Shown here: one piece after another, positions 8,272 to 16,681 of the stretch
Numbering within the stretch: the stretch's first letter is position 1
Layout of the letters: the number at the start of each line of letters is the position of its first letter
Source: Chromatiales bacterium
Lineage (GTDB): Bacteria; Pseudomonadota; Gammaproteobacteria; Steroidobacterales; Woeseiaceae
Reading direction: 5' to 3'
Length of the DNA: 64,000 bases
NCBI GenBank assembly: GCA_024679535.1
Contig: JAIBDF010000001.1
Coordinates: 85,748 to 149,747, forward strand
Made by a program: the position numbers and the translations under genes
The notes under the pieces: generated by a model
Told to the model about the DNA's origin: nothing
The model's input: only the letters and a program-made list of their open reading frames with translations
Database searches by the model: none

Positions 8272-8904
8272 TTGTCATCGTCGCTCGACAAGATCCTTAC
8301 GAACCCTCGCGTCTGGCGCGGGCGCGATCAGGCTGGACGAAGGGCAGGGCTGGCAAGTGGTTACCCGGAGCTCGATCGGCACCTGCCAGGGGGTGGTTGG
8401 CCCCGTGAGTCGCTGACTGAAGTTCTTACGGAATACTACGGTATTGGCGAACTGCGCCTGCTGATGCCGGCGCTTGCGCGCTTAAGCACCGAAACATCAA
8501 CCCAGGATTTTACCGAGCCCGGCTGGATCGCCTGGGTGGCACCACCATTTCAACCATACCCACCCGCACTGCAGCAATGCGGCATTGATTTGTCGCGCAT
8601 GTTGATTGTGCGCCCCCGGGATGACAGCGAAATTCTCTGGTCGGCCGAACAGGCCCTGTCATCGGGTACCTGTGCTGCTGTATTGCTGTGGCCTTCGATA
8701 CTCGACGACCAGGCCGGCCGGCGTCTGCAACTGGCTGCCGAGAAAGGGCACAGCTGGGCGATTGCGTTTCGTCCGCTGGCGGCACGCCGGCAACCTTCGG
8801 CGGCCGCATTACGCCTTGAACTGCATCCTGACGGGCAGGCTACGCGCGTTCATATCCTGAAAAGCCGCGGTGGCCGTCCGGCTGTTATCACCCAGCTTTT
8901 ATAG
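8272..8904 (+). CDS. imuA: Translesion mutasome protein ImuA
   Basis: A 210-residue RecA-fold protein of the ImuA (formerly SulA-like) family. It has the typical opening with NPRVWRG, then GYPELDRHLPGGGWPRESLTEVL, and a strand pattern like the RecA core but with no intact Walker A. ImuA acts with ImuB and DnaE2 in damage-induced mutagenesis; in studied species it contacts RecA and ImuB. Translation appears to start at TTG 8272, the only start that keeps the N-terminal motif. It is immediately followed by imuB with no gap, inside one SOS-controlled operon. Confidence 0.9.
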   Translation: MSSSLDKILTNPRVWRGRDQAGRRAGLASGYPELDRHLPGGGWPRESLTEVLTEYYGIGELRLLMPALARLSTETSTQDFTEPGWIAWVAPPFQPYPPALQQCGIDLSRMLIVRPRDDSEILWSAEQALSSGTCAAVLLWPSILDDQAGRRLQLAAEKGHSWAIAFRPLAARRQPSAAALRLELHPDGQATRVHILKSRGGRPAVITQLL

Positions 8905-10509
8905 ATGAAACAACGGGCCTGTAAACCGCCCGCCCTGGCGCGGGTCGCTGCCCCGACTTCCCCTGTCGTACAGCAGAATCTCCCATTTGTTGAGCAGGCA
9001 GCCGCCGTGAAAACGAAGCAACCTGTTTTACATCGGCAGGTAGCGGATCGATTGTGGTTTTGTGTGTGGTTGCCACAATTGCCACTGGAGGCTAACCGCT
9101 CATCAGAAGCTGCGACAGCGATTGTCGAGGAGCAGCACGGCATTCATCGCATCCTGTTGGCCGATGCCGAGGCGAGTGCTGCTGGTGTAATGCCGGGACA
9201 GGCCGCCAATGCGGCACTCGCATTACTACCGACACTGCAACTCGAAGAACGTAGCCTGCTAAGGGAACAACAGGCGCTCGAAGGGCTTGCCAGCTGGCTG
9301 GAGCGCTTCTCCTCGTTTGTCTCGATTGCCGACCATGATGTACTGGTGCTCGAAATCGCAGGCAGTGTGCGGTTGTTCGGTGGTTTGCAGGAACTCCGAC
9401 AAAAAATGTCGCAGGGTCTACGGGAGCTTGCTCTTACGGCCGCACTCGCCATTGCACCGACGCCACTCGCAGCCACCTGGATGGCGCGTGCCGGCCGTCG
9501 TGTCTGCATACGTGATGACAGGAATCTGGCAGCAGCTCTGCGCAAGCTGCCACTTTCCTGCATGGATTGGCCCGCGGGGTTGTGTGAAACATTGACCGGC
9601 ATGGGCGTTACAACAGTCGGTGATTGCCTGCGTTTACCGCGTGAGGGTTTCACACGGCGCTTTGGCACCGAGTATTTGTTGCAACTGGATCGTGCGCTGG
9701 GACACTTGCCGGACCCGCGTAATTCATGGCGTGCTCCCGAACGATTTTGTGTCGATTACGAAATGACCGAGGAGCAGACAGACCGTGAATTACTGCTCAA
9801 TATCTGCCGTGAGTTGCTGTTGTCACACGAACAGTTTTTGCTGGCGCGACAACTCGGCACACAGCGCATGTGTTTCAGTTTTTTCCATTTCAAAGGCCCT
9901 GCAACGGAACTACGTCTGGGTTGTGCGCGGGCAGAACGTTCCGCCGCGCGCTGGTTCGAGTTACTGGGCATTCGTTTCGAACAGCTGGCATTGCCGGGAC
10001 CTGTTATTGCTGTGCGTTTGCGCAGCGGTATGGCACAACCGCTGCAGGCCGAGTCGGGCACGTTAAGTTTTCATGACAAACCCGGTGTGACGGCGCGGCG
10101 GTTTTCCATTACGCAGCTCGCCGAGCGCCTTATTGCGCGTATCGGCGACCAGTCAGTGCAGGCGGCATCGATGGTGGCAGAACACCGGCCGGACTATGCC
10201 TGGCGTTCGCACAGTCTGCTGGCCGACTGGTCCGGCACAACGCTGGATACACCTGAGCAGTCGGTACAACGCCCGCTCTGGATGTTGCCCGAACCGACTT
10301 TGCTGCCCGCAGATAGTGGCTACCCGGTGCATCAGGGTTGCCGTTTGCGTCTCATCGACGGGCCTGAGCGTCTCGAGACCGGTTGGTGGGATGAAGATGG
10401 TATTTCCCGCGACTACTACATGGCTGCGGGTACAGATGGCAGACGGCTGTGGATATTTCGCAATCGCAATCGCACATCATCCTGGTACCTGCACGGCTAT
10501 TTTGGTTAG
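8905..10509 (+). CDS. imuB: Y-family polymerase-like mutasome protein ImuB
   Basis: A 534-residue ImuB. The Y-family palm starts at about residue 50 (LWFCVWLPQLPLEA), but the Asp/Glu residues that bind catalytic metals in DinB are missing, as in all ImuB proteins. It acts as a scaffold linking DnaE2 to the beta clamp. A helix-hairpin-helix region (GVTTVGDCLRLPREGF) and a little-finger domain follow. The C-terminal part (WWDEDGISRDYY...) is characteristic of the family. An N-terminal extension of about 45 residues contains QQNLPF at 23-28, which resembles a beta-clamp-binding hexapeptide. Confidence 0.92.
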   Translation: MKQRACKPPALARVAAPTSPVVQQNLPFVEQAAAVKTKQPVLHRQVADRLWFCVWLPQLPLEANRSSEAATAIVEEQHGIHRILLADAEASAAGVMPGQAANAALALLPTLQLEERSLLREQQALEGLASWLERFSSFVSIADHDVLVLEIAGSVRLFGGLQELRQKMSQGLRELALTAALAIAPTPLAATWMARAGRRVCIRDDRNLAAALRKLPLSCMDWPAGLCETLTGMGVTTVGDCLRLPREGFTRRFGTEYLLQLDRALGHLPDPRNSWRAPERFCVDYEMTEEQTDRELLLNICRELLLSHEQFLLARQLGTQRMCFSFFHFKGPATELRLGCARAERSAARWFELLGIRFEQLALPGPVIAVRLRSGMAQPLQAESGTLSFHDKPGVTARRFSITQLAERLIARIGDQSVQAASMVAEHRPDYAWRSHSLLADWSGTTLDTPEQSVQRPLWMLPEPTLLPADSGYPVHQGCRLRLIDGPERLETGWWDEDGISRDYYMAAGTDGRRLWIFRNRNRTSSWYLHGYFG

Positions 10510-10513
10510 CAGC

Positions 10514-13500
10514 ATGGCCGGTCGCTACGCCGAGTTACACGCGCTGAGTAACTTCACCTTTCTGCGCGGCGCTTCCCATCCTGAGGAACTCGTTGAAACG
10601 GCCGCAGAACTTGGTTATGAAGCGCTTGCCATTACCGATGAGTGTTCGATGTCGGGCGTTGTGCGTGCCCATGCAGCCGCAAAGGAATGCGGGCTTAAAA
10701 AATTGATTATCGGTTCCGAGTTGCGCCTGCGCAGCGGACGCAAGCTGGTGGCACTTGCACGCAACAAAGCGGGCTACGCGTCACTGTGCCGCCTGATTAC
10801 CACTGCACGCCGTGCTGCAGAGAAAGGCAGCTATGAACTGGCGCGTCTCGATTTTGAGGAAGGCCTTTCCGGATGTCTTGTACTGTGGGTGCCCGACCGG
10901 CAGTTCACGTTGGACGTTGAAGACCACTGGTTACGGGAGACGTTCCGCGATCGCCTGTGGATTGCCGTCGAATTGCTGGCAGACGGACGACAGCGTGAGC
11001 AAATGCAAAGGTTGCGCGAGGAAGGTCGGCGCCTGAAGTTACCGTTGGTCGCCAGTGGCGATGTGCATATGCATTGCCGGGCTCGGCGCATCGTGCAGGA
11101 TGCCGTGACGGCGATACGTCACGGTACGACCGTCGACAATGCTGGTTTTGCGCTGCATGCGAACGGCGAACGGCATTTGCGCCCTCTTGATGTTCTGCAA
11201 CGTGTCTACCCGGAAGACCTGCTCGAGCAAACGATATGCATCGCCGATAGCATTGACTTTTCACTCGACGAACTGCGTTACGAATACCCGAATGAAATCG
11301 TCCCTGAAGACGAGACGCCGGCGACTTATCTGCGGCACCTGACGGAGGAGGGCATGCGGCATCGCTGGCCCCGGGGCACTCCGCAAAAAGTGATACGACT
11401 CATAGAGCACGAACTCAAGCTGATTGCCGAACTCAGTTATGAACAGTATTTCCTGACGGTGTATGACATCGTCGCGTATGCACGTTCGCAAAATATTCTC
11501 TGCCAGGGACGCGGGTCGGCAGCGAATTCTGCGGTGTGTTTCTGCCTGGGAATAACCGAAGTCGACCCGGCGCGTATGGAGATGCTTGTCGAGCGTTTCA
11601 TCTCGAAAGAGCGTAACGAACCGCCCGACATCGATGTGGATTTCGAGCATGAGCGGCGCGAAGAAGTTATCCAGTATATTTACGCAAAATACGGTCGTGA
11701 GCGTGCAGCGCTTGCCGCGACCGTTATCACCTACCGACCACGAAGCGCGTTGCGCGACATGGGCAAGGTCCTCGGTCTGTGTGATCTGCAGGTTGGTCGG
11801 CTGTCACGTTCGATGCAATGGTGGGATGGCCAGTCCATCGACGATAGCCGCATTCTCGAGGCTGGTCTGTCGCCTGACAGTCCGGTTATCAAGCGTCTGC
11901 TGTATCTCGTACGGGAATTGATCGGCTTTCCCCGGCACCTGTCACAGCATGTTGGCGGTTTTGTCATTTCTGATGCGCCACTGTACGAACTGGTTCCTGT
12001 CGAAAATGCCACGATGCCGGACCGCACCGTCATCCAGTGGGAGAAAAACGACCTCGAAGACCTGGGCTTGTTGAAAGTCGACGTCCTGGGCCTGGGTATG
12101 CTCACAGCGATACGCAGGAGTTTCGACCTGATTCGCAATTTTGACGGTCGTGAGTACACCCTGGCGACGGTGCCGGCCGAAGATCCACAGGTCTACGACA
12201 TGATTTGCGACGGCGATACGATGGGGGTCTTTCAGATCGAGTCGCGTGCACAGATGACGATGCTGCCGCGGCTGCGACCGCGCTGCTATTACGATCTCGT
12301 CATCGAAGTCGCGATTATTCGCCCGGGCCCGATCCAGGGCGACATGGTGCACCCTTACCTGCGCCGGCGTAACGGTGAGGAGGCCGTCGACTATCCGAGC
12401 GAGGAAGTGAAAGGTGTGCTGCAGCGAACGCTGGGTGTGCCGATTTTTCAGGAGCAGGTTATGCAGTTGGCTATCGTCGCTGCGGGCTTTACCCCGGGCG
12501 AAGCTGATCATTTACGCCGTTCGATGGCTGCCTGGAAGCGCCGTGGCGGGCTGGGTCATTTCGAGGATAAGCTGGTCAACGGCATGCGCGAACGCGGCTA
12601 TGACGAGACCTTTGCACGGCAGATTTTCCAGCAGATCCTCGGGTTTGGTGAGTATGGTTTCCCCGAATCACATTCGGCGAGTTTTGCCCTGCTTGTGTAC
12701 GTTTCAGCATGGCTGAAGTGTCATGAGCCTGCTGCATTTACCTGTGCCTTGCTGAACAGCCAGCCGATGGGTTTTTACTCGGCATCACAGCTCGTTCAGG
12801 ACGCACAGCGTCACGGTGTAGTGATACAACCCGTCGATATTAATCACAGTGACTGGGATTGCTCGCTTGAAGCCGATGAGGCAGGAGCAGCAACGTTGCG
12901 CCTTGGATTCAGGATGGTGAAAGGACTGTCGCAGAAAGCCGGACAGCGCATCGTCGCTGAGCGTACCGGTAGCGGCTATACGCACGCGCAGGCGCTGTTT
13001 GAGGGCGCAGACCTGGACCGGCGCGAGCTTGGCGTACTGGCCTCCTCAGGAGCGCTGCGGCCACTCTCCGGGGACCGGCACCGTGCACGCTGGGCCGTTG
13101 CAGGCACCGAAAAGCCGATGCCGCTGTTTCCGAGCATGGCGCGCTACGAACCGGCGCCGTTACTGACGAAGCCCACTGAAGGCCAGAACATTGTCGCGGA
13201 CTATCGCAGTACCGGACTTACGCTCGAGCGCCACCCGATGTGCCTGTTACGGAGACACTTTGATCGTTACTGTTACGCACAGGCGAAGACCTTACCGGTT
13301 CTAGGTGACGGCCACGCGGTCAATGTGGCGGGTCTCGTGATTACCAAGCAGCGTCCGGGCACCGCCAGTGGTGTGATTTTTGTAACGCTCGAAGATGAAA
13401 CGGGACAGATCAACCTGGTGTTGTGGAAGCAAATTGCGGAGCAATATCGTGCTGAGTTGCTAAACGCACGCCTGCTCGGCGTCGCCGGGGAGTTACAGAT

Positions 13501-13594
13501 AGAAGGACAGGTGATTCACGTGATTGCGCGACGCCTGTTCGATCACTCGAACCTGCTGGGGAACTTGAGCGTCCGCTCGCGCGACTTTCGCTAA
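10514..13594 (+). CDS. dnaE2: Error-prone DNA polymerase DnaE2 (ImuC)
   Basis: A 1026-residue C-family polymerase that extends past lesions as the catalytic part of the ImuA-ImuB-DnaE2 mutasome. The N-terminal PHP domain begins YAELHALSNFTFLRGASHPEEL. The catalytic PDIDVDF motif has Asp372 and Asp374. An OB-fold is near the C-terminus (VNVAGLVITKQRPGTASG). The frame is open 381 bases further upstream, but that stretch overlaps imuB and does not look like DnaE2. The ATG at 10514 lies 4 bases after imuB and gives the normal family length. Last gene of the SOS operon. Confidence 0.96.
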   Translation: MAGRYAELHALSNFTFLRGASHPEELVETAAELGYEALAITDECSMSGVVRAHAAAKECGLKKLIIGSELRLRSGRKLVALARNKAGYASLCRLITTARRAAEKGSYELARLDFEEGLSGCLVLWVPDRQFTLDVEDHWLRETFRDRLWIAVELLADGRQREQMQRLREEGRRLKLPLVASGDVHMHCRARRIVQDAVTAIRHGTTVDNAGFALHANGERHLRPLDVLQRVYPEDLLEQTICIADSIDFSLDELRYEYPNEIVPEDETPATYLRHLTEEGMRHRWPRGTPQKVIRLIEHELKLIAELSYEQYFLTVYDIVAYARSQNILCQGRGSAANSAVCFCLGITEVDPARMEMLVERFISKERNEPPDIDVDFEHERREEVIQYIYAKYGRERAALAATVITYRPRSALRDMGKVLGLCDLQVGRLSRSMQWWDGQSIDDSRILEAGLSPDSPVIKRLLYLVRELIGFPRHLSQHVGGFVISDAPLYELVPVENATMPDRTVIQWEKNDLEDLGLLKVDVLGLGMLTAIRRSFDLIRNFDGREYTLATVPAEDPQVYDMICDGDTMGVFQIESRAQMTMLPRLRPRCYYDLVIEVAIIRPGPIQGDMVHPYLRRRNGEEAVDYPSEEVKGVLQRTLGVPIFQEQVMQLAIVAAGFTPGEADHLRRSMAAWKRRGGLGHFEDKLVNGMRERGYDETFARQIFQQILGFGEYGFPESHSASFALLVYVSAWLKCHEPAAFTCALLNSQPMGFYSASQLVQDAQRHGVVIQPVDINHSDWDCSLEADEAGAATLRLGFRMVKGLSQKAGQRIVAERTGSGYTHAQALFEGADLDRRELGVLASSGALRPLSGDRHRARWAVAGTEKPMPLFPSMARYEPAPLLTKPTEGQNIVADYRSTGLTLERHPMCLLRRHFDRYCYAQAKTLPVLGDGHAVNVAGLVITKQRPGTASGVIFVTLEDETGQINLVLWKQIAEQYRAELLNARLLGVAGELQIEGQVIHVIARRLFDHSNLLGNLSVRSRDFR

Positions 13595-13601
13595 TACGAA
13601 A

Positions 13602-13901
13602 TCAGAGATCGTCGTCGAGACTGAAATCGAAGGTACTGTCGAGATCCGCATCACGTTGTTCGCGAAGCTCGTCGAGGCGTCTACGAACCTCTTGCTTGTG
13701 TGCAACCTCGTTCGGATCGGTGGATTCAAGCTTGGCGACGAGTTCCTCCACATTCAGCTCAACGGAGATATCAGCCATCGTATCGCCGCCGATATCCGGT
13801 ATGCCATCGTTATCCGACGAGGAGGACTCTACATCCAACGATTCATCATCGAGCGTCTCGTCGACATCATTGTCTTCTTTGTCGCCGTTATTTTCGATCA
13901 T
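13602..13901 (-). CDS. Small acidic protein after gspF, function unknown
   Basis: 99 residues, very acidic: the first half is mostly Asp, Glu and Ser (ENNGDKEDNDVDETLDDES). A short amphipathic stretch, ADISVELNVEELVAKLE, and a charged helix, EVRRRLDELREQRDADL, follow. There is no signal peptide or membrane segment, so it is probably cytoplasmic and partly disordered. It lies 37 bases downstream of gspF on the same strand and is probably co-transcribed with gspC-D-E-F. It resembles no pseudopilin or other Gsp component I know. A regulatory or chaperone role in secretion is only a guess. Confidence 0.6.
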   Translation of the reverse strand: MIENNGDKEDNDVDETLDDESLDVESSSSDNDGIPDIGGDTMADISVELNVEELVAKLESTDPNEVAHKQEVRRRLDELREQRDADLDSTFDFSLDDDL

Positions 13902-13938
13902 TGCAACAACCTCATCACAGACAGGCCGGCTGAAATAG

Positions 13939-15153
13939 CTAAAGGATCAGATTGTTAATTTCGAAGATTGGAAGCAAAATTGCAAGCACTATTACCATGA
14001 CAATCGCGCCCATGGCGACGATGAGGAGTGGCTGCAGGATGCCGAGCAGGGCGGCGATTAACCCATCGACCTCTCGTTCCTGCCCACTCGCGGAACGCGA
14101 CAGCATTTCTTCAAGCCGACCGCCCGCCTCGCCACTGGAAACCAGGTGAATCATCATGGGCGGAAACAGCTTGCTCGCGGCGAGTGATTTGCTGATGCCT
14201 GCGCCTTCACGAACGCGCAGAGTGGCCTCGGTCACGGCGTCGCGCATCGGCAAGTTTTCGATAACCTCAGCCGAAATTTTCAACGCCTCGAGAATCGGCA
14301 CGCCACTGCCTGCAAGAATGCTCAGCGTGCGTGTGAACCGCGCTGTGTTCACGCCGCGTGTCAACCGCCCGATGATTGGCAGACGTAACAGCAGGCTATG
14401 GTATTTCCGCCGCGGGCCTTCTTTTTGCAGGATCCACCAGCCCAGCCAGCCAATCCCAGCTGCGCCGGCGATTACCAGCGGCCAGTAACCAACCAGAAAA
14501 TCGCTTGTGGCAATAAGCCCGGTTGTCAGGGCAGGTAGTTCGGCTGCTGTGTTTTCAAAAACACCGACAATTTTCGGCACAACGGTCGCAAGCATGAAAC
14601 TGATGATGCCGACGGCCATGACGATCAACGCCATCGGGTAGACGAGGGCATTGGTAATACGCTGTCGCAATTCCTGGCGTGCTTCGGTGTAATCGGCCAG
14701 TCGTTCAAGCACGACATCGAGGTGTCCGGACTGTTCGCCGGCAGCGACGGTTGCCCGGTAGAGTTCCGGAAATGCCTGGGGAAACTCGGTGAAGCCATCG
14801 GCGAGTGAATGGCCTTCCATGACTTTGGCGCGCACGCCCAGCAGGATGCTTTTGCTGCGCGGCTGATCATTCTGTTGTGCGACGGCGAGCAGTGCTTCCT
14901 CAAGCGGCAGGCCTGACTGAGACAGGGAGGCGAGCTGTCGTGTTATCAGCGCGAGTTCGGCCGATGACAGACCTTTGCGGAACGAAAAACTACTCTGCCG
15001 ATTGGCCTCTTTCTTCGCTACTTCGGTAACGCTGACAGGAAACAGCTTGCGATCGCGCAATATCTGGCGAACGTGCTTGGGCGTGTCGCCTTCAAGCAGA
15101 CCTTTGGCCTGCTTGCCGGACTGATCCATCGCGACATATTCAAAGGCGCCCAT
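13939..15153 (-). CDS. gspF: Type II secretion inner-membrane platform protein GspF
   Basis: A 404-residue polytopic protein with the two repeated T2SSF domains (about 70-195 and 270-395) and three hydrophobic segments, near 170-190, 220-240 and the C-terminus. The start GAFEYVAMDQSGKQAKGLLEG and the LTRQLASLSQSGLPLEEAL block are classical GspF. It couples the GspE ATPase to pseudopilus assembly. It follows gspE by 8 bases. PilC-type pilus proteins share the fold, but the adjacent gspC and gspD settle the assignment. Confidence 0.94.
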   Translation of the reverse strand: MGAFEYVAMDQSGKQAKGLLEGDTPKHVRQILRDRKLFPVSVTEVAKKEANRQSSFSFRKGLSSAELALITRQLASLSQSGLPLEEALLAVAQQNDQPRSKSILLGVRAKVMEGHSLADGFTEFPQAFPELYRATVAAGEQSGHLDVVLERLADYTEARQELRQRITNALVYPMALIVMAVGIISFMLATVVPKIVGVFENTAAELPALTTGLIATSDFLVGYWPLVIAGAAGIGWLGWWILQKEGPRRKYHSLLLRLPIIGRLTRGVNTARFTRTLSILAGSGVPILEALKISAEVIENLPMRDAVTEATLRVREGAGISKSLAASKLFPPMMIHLVSSGEAGGRLEEMLSRSASGQEREVDGLIAALLGILQPLLIVAMGAIVMVIVLAILLPIFEINNLIL

Positions 15154-15161
15154 GGTCTGTG

Positions 15162-16676
15162 CTAATCCTCGCGAGTAACGCGCAGAACTTCTTCGACCGT
15201 TGTGCGGCCGGCCAGAACCTGACGACGACCATCAGCTCGAATGCTCGGGCTCGTCTTGCGTGCATGCCGGTCAAGTTCCTGTTCGCTGACACCTCCATGG
15301 ATCATTTCCCGCATTTCATCGTCGACCGTTATGAGTTCGTAAATACCGGCGCGTCCCAGGAACCCTCCGCTGGGTACGTCGCCAGCGTGGTAGAGCGTCG
15401 GTGGAACATCTGGATCCAGACCGAGCAGGTTGCACTCGTATTCGCGAGCCGTGTAAGGGACCTTGGACTCATCTTCGAGGACGCGCACCAGGCGCTGTGC
15501 CAGCACGCCAAGCAAACTGGATGCCAGCAGGAAGGGCTCTACTCCCATGTCGCGCAGGCGCGTGACGGCGCCGGCGGCTGTATTAGTGTGCAAAGTAGAG
15601 AGGACGAGGTGACCGGTAAGGCTGGCTTGAACCGCAATCTCGGCCGTCTCAAGATCACGTATCTCGCCGACCATCACAACGTCCGGATCCTGGCGGAGGA
15701 TAGCGCGGAGACCACGCGCAAATGTCATTTCAACCTTGGTATTGACCTGTGTCTGTCCAATGCCATCAATAAAATATTCGATCGGGTCCTCAACGGTCAT
15801 GATGTTGCGGCTGTTGTCGTTGATGCGCTCGAGCGCAGCATACAACGTCGTCGTTTTACCCGAACCGGTCGGGCCGGTAACAAGGATGATGCCGTGCGGT
15901 TTATGAATGAGGTCGTCGACCTTTTTTTCCGTTGCCAAATCCATGCCGAGCGACATCAGGTCAAGTCGACCCGCCTGCTTGTCGAGCAGGCGCAGCACCA
16001 CGCGTTCGCCATGCCCGGATGGCATCGTCGAGACGCGTACGTCGACCGCGCGCCCGGCAATACGCAGGGAGATACGGCCGTCCTGTGGCAGCCGTTTCTC
16101 GGCAATATCCAGCTTGGACATAACTTTGATGCGCGACACAACCAGCGGCGCAAGACCGCGCCTGGTTTTCAGTACCTCGCGTAAAACGCCATCGACTCGA
16201 AATCTCACGCCAAGCCGATTCTCATACGGCTCGATGTGCACGTCGGACGCGTTTTCCTTGATGGCCTGGGTAAGCACCGCATTGATGAAGCGAATAATCG
16301 GCGCATCGTCGTCGCTGTCCAGCAGGTCGGATGGTTCCTGCAATTCCTGCGCGACCTGGGTCAGGTCAAAGTCCTCATCGAGGCCATCCACCATCTGCGA
16401 CGCCTGACCCGAGTCCTGCTCGTAGGATTCCTGCAGCAGGGTGTCGAACACCTCGGATGACACGCGCGACATCTTGAGCGGCACGCCGATAAAACGCCGG
16501 GCTTCGGCAAGGCTCAGCGGCGATGCGCCACTGCGATATACCGCTTTGCCCTCGGTCGATGTGAGCTCCTGGACTAACACGCCATGCCGCTTGGCAAACG
16601 TGAAAGGCAGGTTATGCCGTGGTTCCGTTGATTCGGGTACCTCGGTCTCCAGAACGATATCGGTTTCAGCTTCCAT
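15162..16676 (-). CDS. gspE: Type II secretion ATPase GspE, lacking the four-cysteine motif
   Basis: A 504-residue secretion ATPase that powers pseudopilus extension on the cytoplasmic side of the inner membrane. Walker A GPTGSGKT is at 268-275, the Asp box around 295-300 (TVEDPIE), Walker B near 330-340 (DPDVVMVGEIRD) and the His box TGHLVLSTLHTN near 355-365. The odd point is the CM region. Where GspE normally has two CxxC pairs binding zinc, this protein reads VLEDESK (399-405) and AGDVPSGG (431-438), with no Cys in either place. Flanking residues such as YTAREYE and GRAGIYEL stay typical. It sits 5 bases after gspD. Confidence 0.94.
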   Translation of the reverse strand: MEAETDIVLETEVPESTEPRHNLPFTFAKRHGVLVQELTSTEGKAVYRSGASPLSLAEARRFIGVPLKMSRVSSEVFDTLLQESYEQDSGQASQMVDGLDEDFDLTQVAQELQEPSDLLDSDDDAPIIRFINAVLTQAIKENASDVHIEPYENRLGVRFRVDGVLREVLKTRRGLAPLVVSRIKVMSKLDIAEKRLPQDGRISLRIAGRAVDVRVSTMPSGHGERVVLRLLDKQAGRLDLMSLGMDLATEKKVDDLIHKPHGIILVTGPTGSGKTTTLYAALERINDNSRNIMTVEDPIEYFIDGIGQTQVNTKVEMTFARGLRAILRQDPDVVMVGEIRDLETAEIAVQASLTGHLVLSTLHTNTAAGAVTRLRDMGVEPFLLASSLLGVLAQRLVRVLEDESKVPYTAREYECNLLGLDPDVPPTLYHAGDVPSGGFLGRAGIYELITVDDEMREMIHGGVSEQELDRHARKTSPSIRADGRRQVLAGRTTVEEVLRVTRED

Positions 16677-16681
16677 GACGC

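Noticed and set aside
10133-10513. Longer N-terminus for DnaE2
   Set aside because: The extra 127 codons overlap imuB in another frame and do not resemble the PHP domain, which starts right at 10514.
15159-16184. 341-codon open frame on the forward strand
   Set aside because: It is antisense to gspE and has no domain logic.
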